From positions 1-8,521 of the forward strand of contig CAMCBY010000150.1 of the NCBI GenBank assembly GCA_945873015.1: DNA of 8,521 nucleotides, read 5' to 3'. Shown in pieces: positions 6,379-8,521 of this stretch (positions are counted from its first letter, which is position 1; every line of letters starts with the position of its first letter). The notes under the pieces are model-generated. The model did not search any database and was not told the origin of the DNA. It saw nothing but the letters and a program-made list of their open reading frames with translations. This DNA comes from Klebsiella pneumoniae. Lineage in GTDB: Bacteria; Pseudomonadota; Gammaproteobacteria; Ga0077536. The translations under genes were made by a program, and so were the position numbers.

Positions 6379-8073
6379 TCAGCGCACAACACGAACCAGT
6401 TCATCGAGGGTGGTCAGCCCGGCATGCGCTTTGGCCAGACCATCGTCGAGCATACTCTGCATACCTTCTTCGAGGGCGAGACGTCGCAGTTCAGACATCT
6501 CGGCACCCTTCAATATCGGGCCGTGAAAACGCTCATCGATGTTCAGCACTTCATAAATGGCGACGCGCCCGCGATAGCCACTGTTGCGACACAGACTGCA
6601 GCCAGCACCGACCCACAGCGGGCCGGTCTTGAGCGCGCCGAGCACGTTGCGCAAACGCTCATATTCCTCAGCGGGATTCTCGACTTCCTGTTTACACGCG
6701 CTGCAGATGCGCCGCACCAGACGTTGCCCGACCACGGCCGACAAGGCCGAGGTCAATAGATACGGTTCAATGCCCATATCGACCAGCCGCGGGATCGCGC
6801 CGATAGCGTCGTTGGTATGTAAGGTCGACAACAACAGATGGCCGGTCAGGGCTGCGCGCACCGCAAGCTGCGCGGTTTCGGCGTCGCGAATTTCGCCGAG
6901 AAGAATGACATCCGGGTCCTGACGCAACAGGGCGCGCAAACCCGAGGCGAACGTCAGTCCGATATCGGGTTTGACCTGGGTCTGACGAATCAGTGGCAGA
7001 CCGTACTCAATCGGGTCTTCGAGCGTGAATACGCTGAGCTGCATGGCGTCGACCTGGCCAAGCACGGTGTAAAGCGTGGTGGTCTTGCCGCTGCCGGTAG
7101 GCCCGGTCACCAGCACCATGCCATGCGGACGCGCGACCGCCTCGAGCAGCCGTGTGCCAGCCTCCGGTTGCAGACCGAGCTGGTCGAAAGTAACGTGGAT
7201 ATTGCCCTTCTCAAGAATGCGCATGACGATGCTTTCGCCATACTGGGTGGGCAAGGTCGAGACGCGCAGATCGACTTCGCGGCGCCCGAATTTGAAATTG
7301 ATGCGGCCGTCCTGCGGCACGCGTTTCTCGGACACATTCAGTCCGGCAATCACCTTGATGCGCGCCGCGAGGGCCGGCCCGAGCGCCACCGGGATCAACA
7401 CTTCCTGGCGCAGGATGCCATCGACCCGTATGCGCACGCGGATAATGCGTTCTTCCTGTTCGAGATGAATGTCGGTGGCACGCGCCTTGACGCCGAGCGC
7501 GATGATTTCCTCGACCAGGCGAATCATGCCGCTGGCCTGCGCATCGTCTTCGTCGCTGTCACCGACGATACCTTCGCGCATGATGCCGTCGATGGTTTCT
7601 TCGATGGAACTGCGCTGCGCGTAGTGTCGTTCGATGGCGTCGACCAGATCTGCTTCCGGCGCAGTCGCGACATCGAGGCGCAGACCGGTGGCGCGTTCCA
7701 GTGCATCGATGGCGACCACGTTGAGCGCGTTGCTCAACACCACGGTCAGGGTATCGCCGTCACGACGCACCGGTAATGCGCGATAACGTTTGGCGAGTTC
7801 GTGAGGCACGAGTGCCAGCACAGCGTCATCGACGACCGCAGTCGCGACATCGATGACTTCTGAATTGGCCTCGTCGGCCAGCGAGTTGGTGAGTGTCTCA
7901 GCGGTGACGAAGCCTAAACTTATCAGGCTCTCGCCGAGCATCTTGCCCTGACGTCGTCCTTCGCGCAGCGCCAGATCGAGCTGCGGCCGGGTAATGACGC
8001 CGGCGGCGAGCAGGCGCTCGCCGAGCGGCCGCTTGCTGCCCGCGGCCGGTACCGCATTGAGTGGTCCGTTCAT
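6379..8073 (-). CDS. mshE: MshE/PilB/GspE-type pilus assembly ATPase with MshEN domain
   Basis: Cytoplasmic hexameric ATPase of 564 residues that powers pilus extension. The N-terminal MshEN domain is two tandem 24-residue repeats (about 16-39 and 45-68) separated by 5 residues; in Vibrio MshE this fold binds cyclic di-GMP. A second N-domain follows (about 85-155), then the ATPase core: Walker A GPTGSGKTT (324-332), Asp box LEDPIEY (351-357), Walker B DPDVILLGEIRD (386-397), His box TGHLLLSTLHTND (410-422). A zinc site is formed by Cys457, Cys460, Cys492 and Cys495, a mark of extension ATPases (PilB/GspE/MshE) absent from the retraction ATPase PilT. The ATG at 8073 is preceded by GCAGG about 8 nt upstream. 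An in-frame start at 8217 would overlap the pilin gene and add a Pro/Arg-rich, non-conserved extension, so it is rejected. It starts 19 nt after the pilin stop. Confidence 0.96.
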   Translation of the reverse strand: MNGPLNAVPAAGSKRPLGERLLAAGVITRPQLDLALREGRRQGKMLGESLISLGFVTAETLTNSLADEANSEVIDVATAVVDDAVLALVPHELAKRYRALPVRRDGDTLTVVLSNALNVVAIDALERATGLRLDVATAPEADLVDAIERHYAQRSSIEETIDGIMREGIVGDSDEDDAQASGMIRLVEEIIALGVKARATDIHLEQEERIIRVRIRVDGILRQEVLIPVALGPALAARIKVIAGLNVSEKRVPQDGRINFKFGRREVDLRVSTLPTQYGESIVMRILEKGNIHVTFDQLGLQPEAGTRLLEAVARPHGMVLVTGPTGSGKTTTLYTVLGQVDAMQLSVFTLEDPIEYGLPLIRQTQVKPDIGLTFASGLRALLRQDPDVILLGEIRDAETAQLAVRAALTGHLLLSTLHTNDAIGAIPRLVDMGIEPYLLTSALSAVVGQRLVRRICSACKQEVENPAEEYERLRNVLGALKTGPLWVGAGCSLCRNSGYRGRVAIYEVLNIDERFHGPILKGAEMSELRRLALEEGMQSMLDDGLAKAHAGLTTLDELVRVVR

Positions 8074-8092
8074 CGGGCAACCTGCGTGTGGG

Positions 8093-8521
8093 TCAGTTGG
8101 AGGCGATGTGTACGAACAGCACGACGTTGGCCGCGGCGGCGGCCGGCGCGGCACCGTTGTTGGTCTTGACCCGACCGCCGGCAAACCACGCCTTGGCGCC
8201 GGTGGTGGTGCCGCCATCCTTGTCGAGCGCGTCGCTGACGCGCATGGCCTGATCGGCGGTCAGACCATCAATCTGGATGAAAGATGAGGTGCCGGTGGTA
8301 TCGGCCGCGCCGTTGCCATCGAAATCAAACTGGTTGGCGGCAGCCGCACCGGTCGTGACCAGCAGGTTGCTGCCGGGCTTGAACTGATTGACCAGTTCCT
8401 GCCCAACATAGGGGCCTTTCCAGCCGGGCACGGCGGTGCCCTGGCGAATCAACTGATGCTGGTTGGCATTGGCCGAGGCGCCGTTGTGAATAGGAAACTG
8501 CCCGGTGTCTTTGTAGTAGGA
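8093..8521 (-). CDS. Cysteine-free type IV pilin, 5' end off the right edge
   Basis: The C-terminal 142 residues of a pilin, open to the right edge; the prepilin signal and hydrophobic helix are outside the window. The first visible residues, SYYKDTGQFP, match the start of the pilin globular domain (Tyr, Asp-x-Gly, then Pro), and WKGPYV follows about 30 residues later, as in GspG-like and other pilins. Next come a DFDGNGAAD stretch that looks like a calcium-binding loop, a LTADQAMRVSDALDKDGG segment like the helix-acidic turn near the end of many pilins, and a hydrophobic C-terminus (VVLFVHIASN). No cysteine is present, so a disulfide-bonded loop is excluded in the visible part. Position directly before the ATPase fits a major or minor pilin gene of the same operon. 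An apparent start at 8452 is an internal TTG. Which pilin class it belongs to cannot be set without the N-terminus. Confidence 0.82.
   Translation of the reverse strand, partial: SYYKDTGQFPIHNGASANANQHQLIRQGTAVPGWKGPYVGQELVNQFKPGSNLLVTTGAAAANQFDFDGNGAADTTGTSSFIQIDGLTADQAMRVSDALDKDGGTTTGAKAWFAGGRVKTNNGAAPAAAAANVVLFVHIASN

Noticed and set aside
6838..7776. Plus-strand open frame of 312 codons opposite the ATPase gene
   Set aside because: It lies wholly within the antisense of a gene with intact Walker A, Walker B and His box motifs; its product is rich in His, Asp, Gln and Arg with no domain. It is a shadow of high G+C codon use.
8074..8217. Longer N-terminus for the ATPase
   Set aside because: The 48 extra residues are Pro/Arg-rich, overlap the pilin gene by 125 nt, and precede the MshEN repeats that normally lie near the start of the protein.
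1..8521. A true type II secretion system
   Set aside because: The secretin is a lipoprotein with an N-domain layout unlike GspD, the ATPase has an MshEN domain, and a PilO-like gene lies between separate PilN-like and PilP-like parts. The pilus reading is favoured, though some traits are shared.

Overview
The window is one block of minus-strand genes from a G+C-rich bacterium, almost certainly a proteobacterium (beta or gamma class by analogy; no genus can be named from the sequence). It encodes most of the envelope machine of a type IV pilus of the MSHA kind. All real genes read right to left. The two end genes are cut by the window edges: a pilin at the right and the secretin at the left.

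In order of transcription: (1) 3' part of a pilin with no cysteine (8521-8093); (2) the assembly ATPase, MshE/PilB/GspE type, with an N-terminal MshEN domain (8073-6379); (3) the inner-membrane platform protein, MshG/PilC/GspF type (6361-5159); (4) a 268-residue prepilin-like protein (5162-4356); (5) a PilM-PilN fusion with GspL-like layout (4359-2974); (6) a PilO/MshJ-like protein (2977-2219); (7) a PilP/GspC/MshK-like protein with an N-terminal membrane anchor (2222-1665); (8) a lipoprotein secretin of MshL type, open to the left edge (1534-1).

Genes 3 to 7 overlap by exactly 4 nt at every junction (ATGA, ATGA, GTGA, GTGA), so they are probably translationally coupled. Genes 1-2 and 2-3 are 19 and 17 nt apart. 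The only real intergenic space is 130 nt before the secretin. The whole is most simply one operon.

Expected working: the ATPase in the cytoplasm drives the platform protein, which extracts pilins from the inner membrane. The PilM-PilN fusion, PilO-like and PilP-like proteins form the alignment complex that spans from the cytoplasmic face to the periplasm and docks on the secretin, through which the fibre leaves. The features most worth checking are the MshEN domain, which keeps its leucine/glycine framework but has changed the two polar end positions of both repeats; the degenerate actin-like half of the PilM-PilN fusion; a calcium-loop-like motif in the cysteine-free pilin; and the unusual C-terminal domain of the second pilin. 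The gene families are known; nothing here is a wholly new system.
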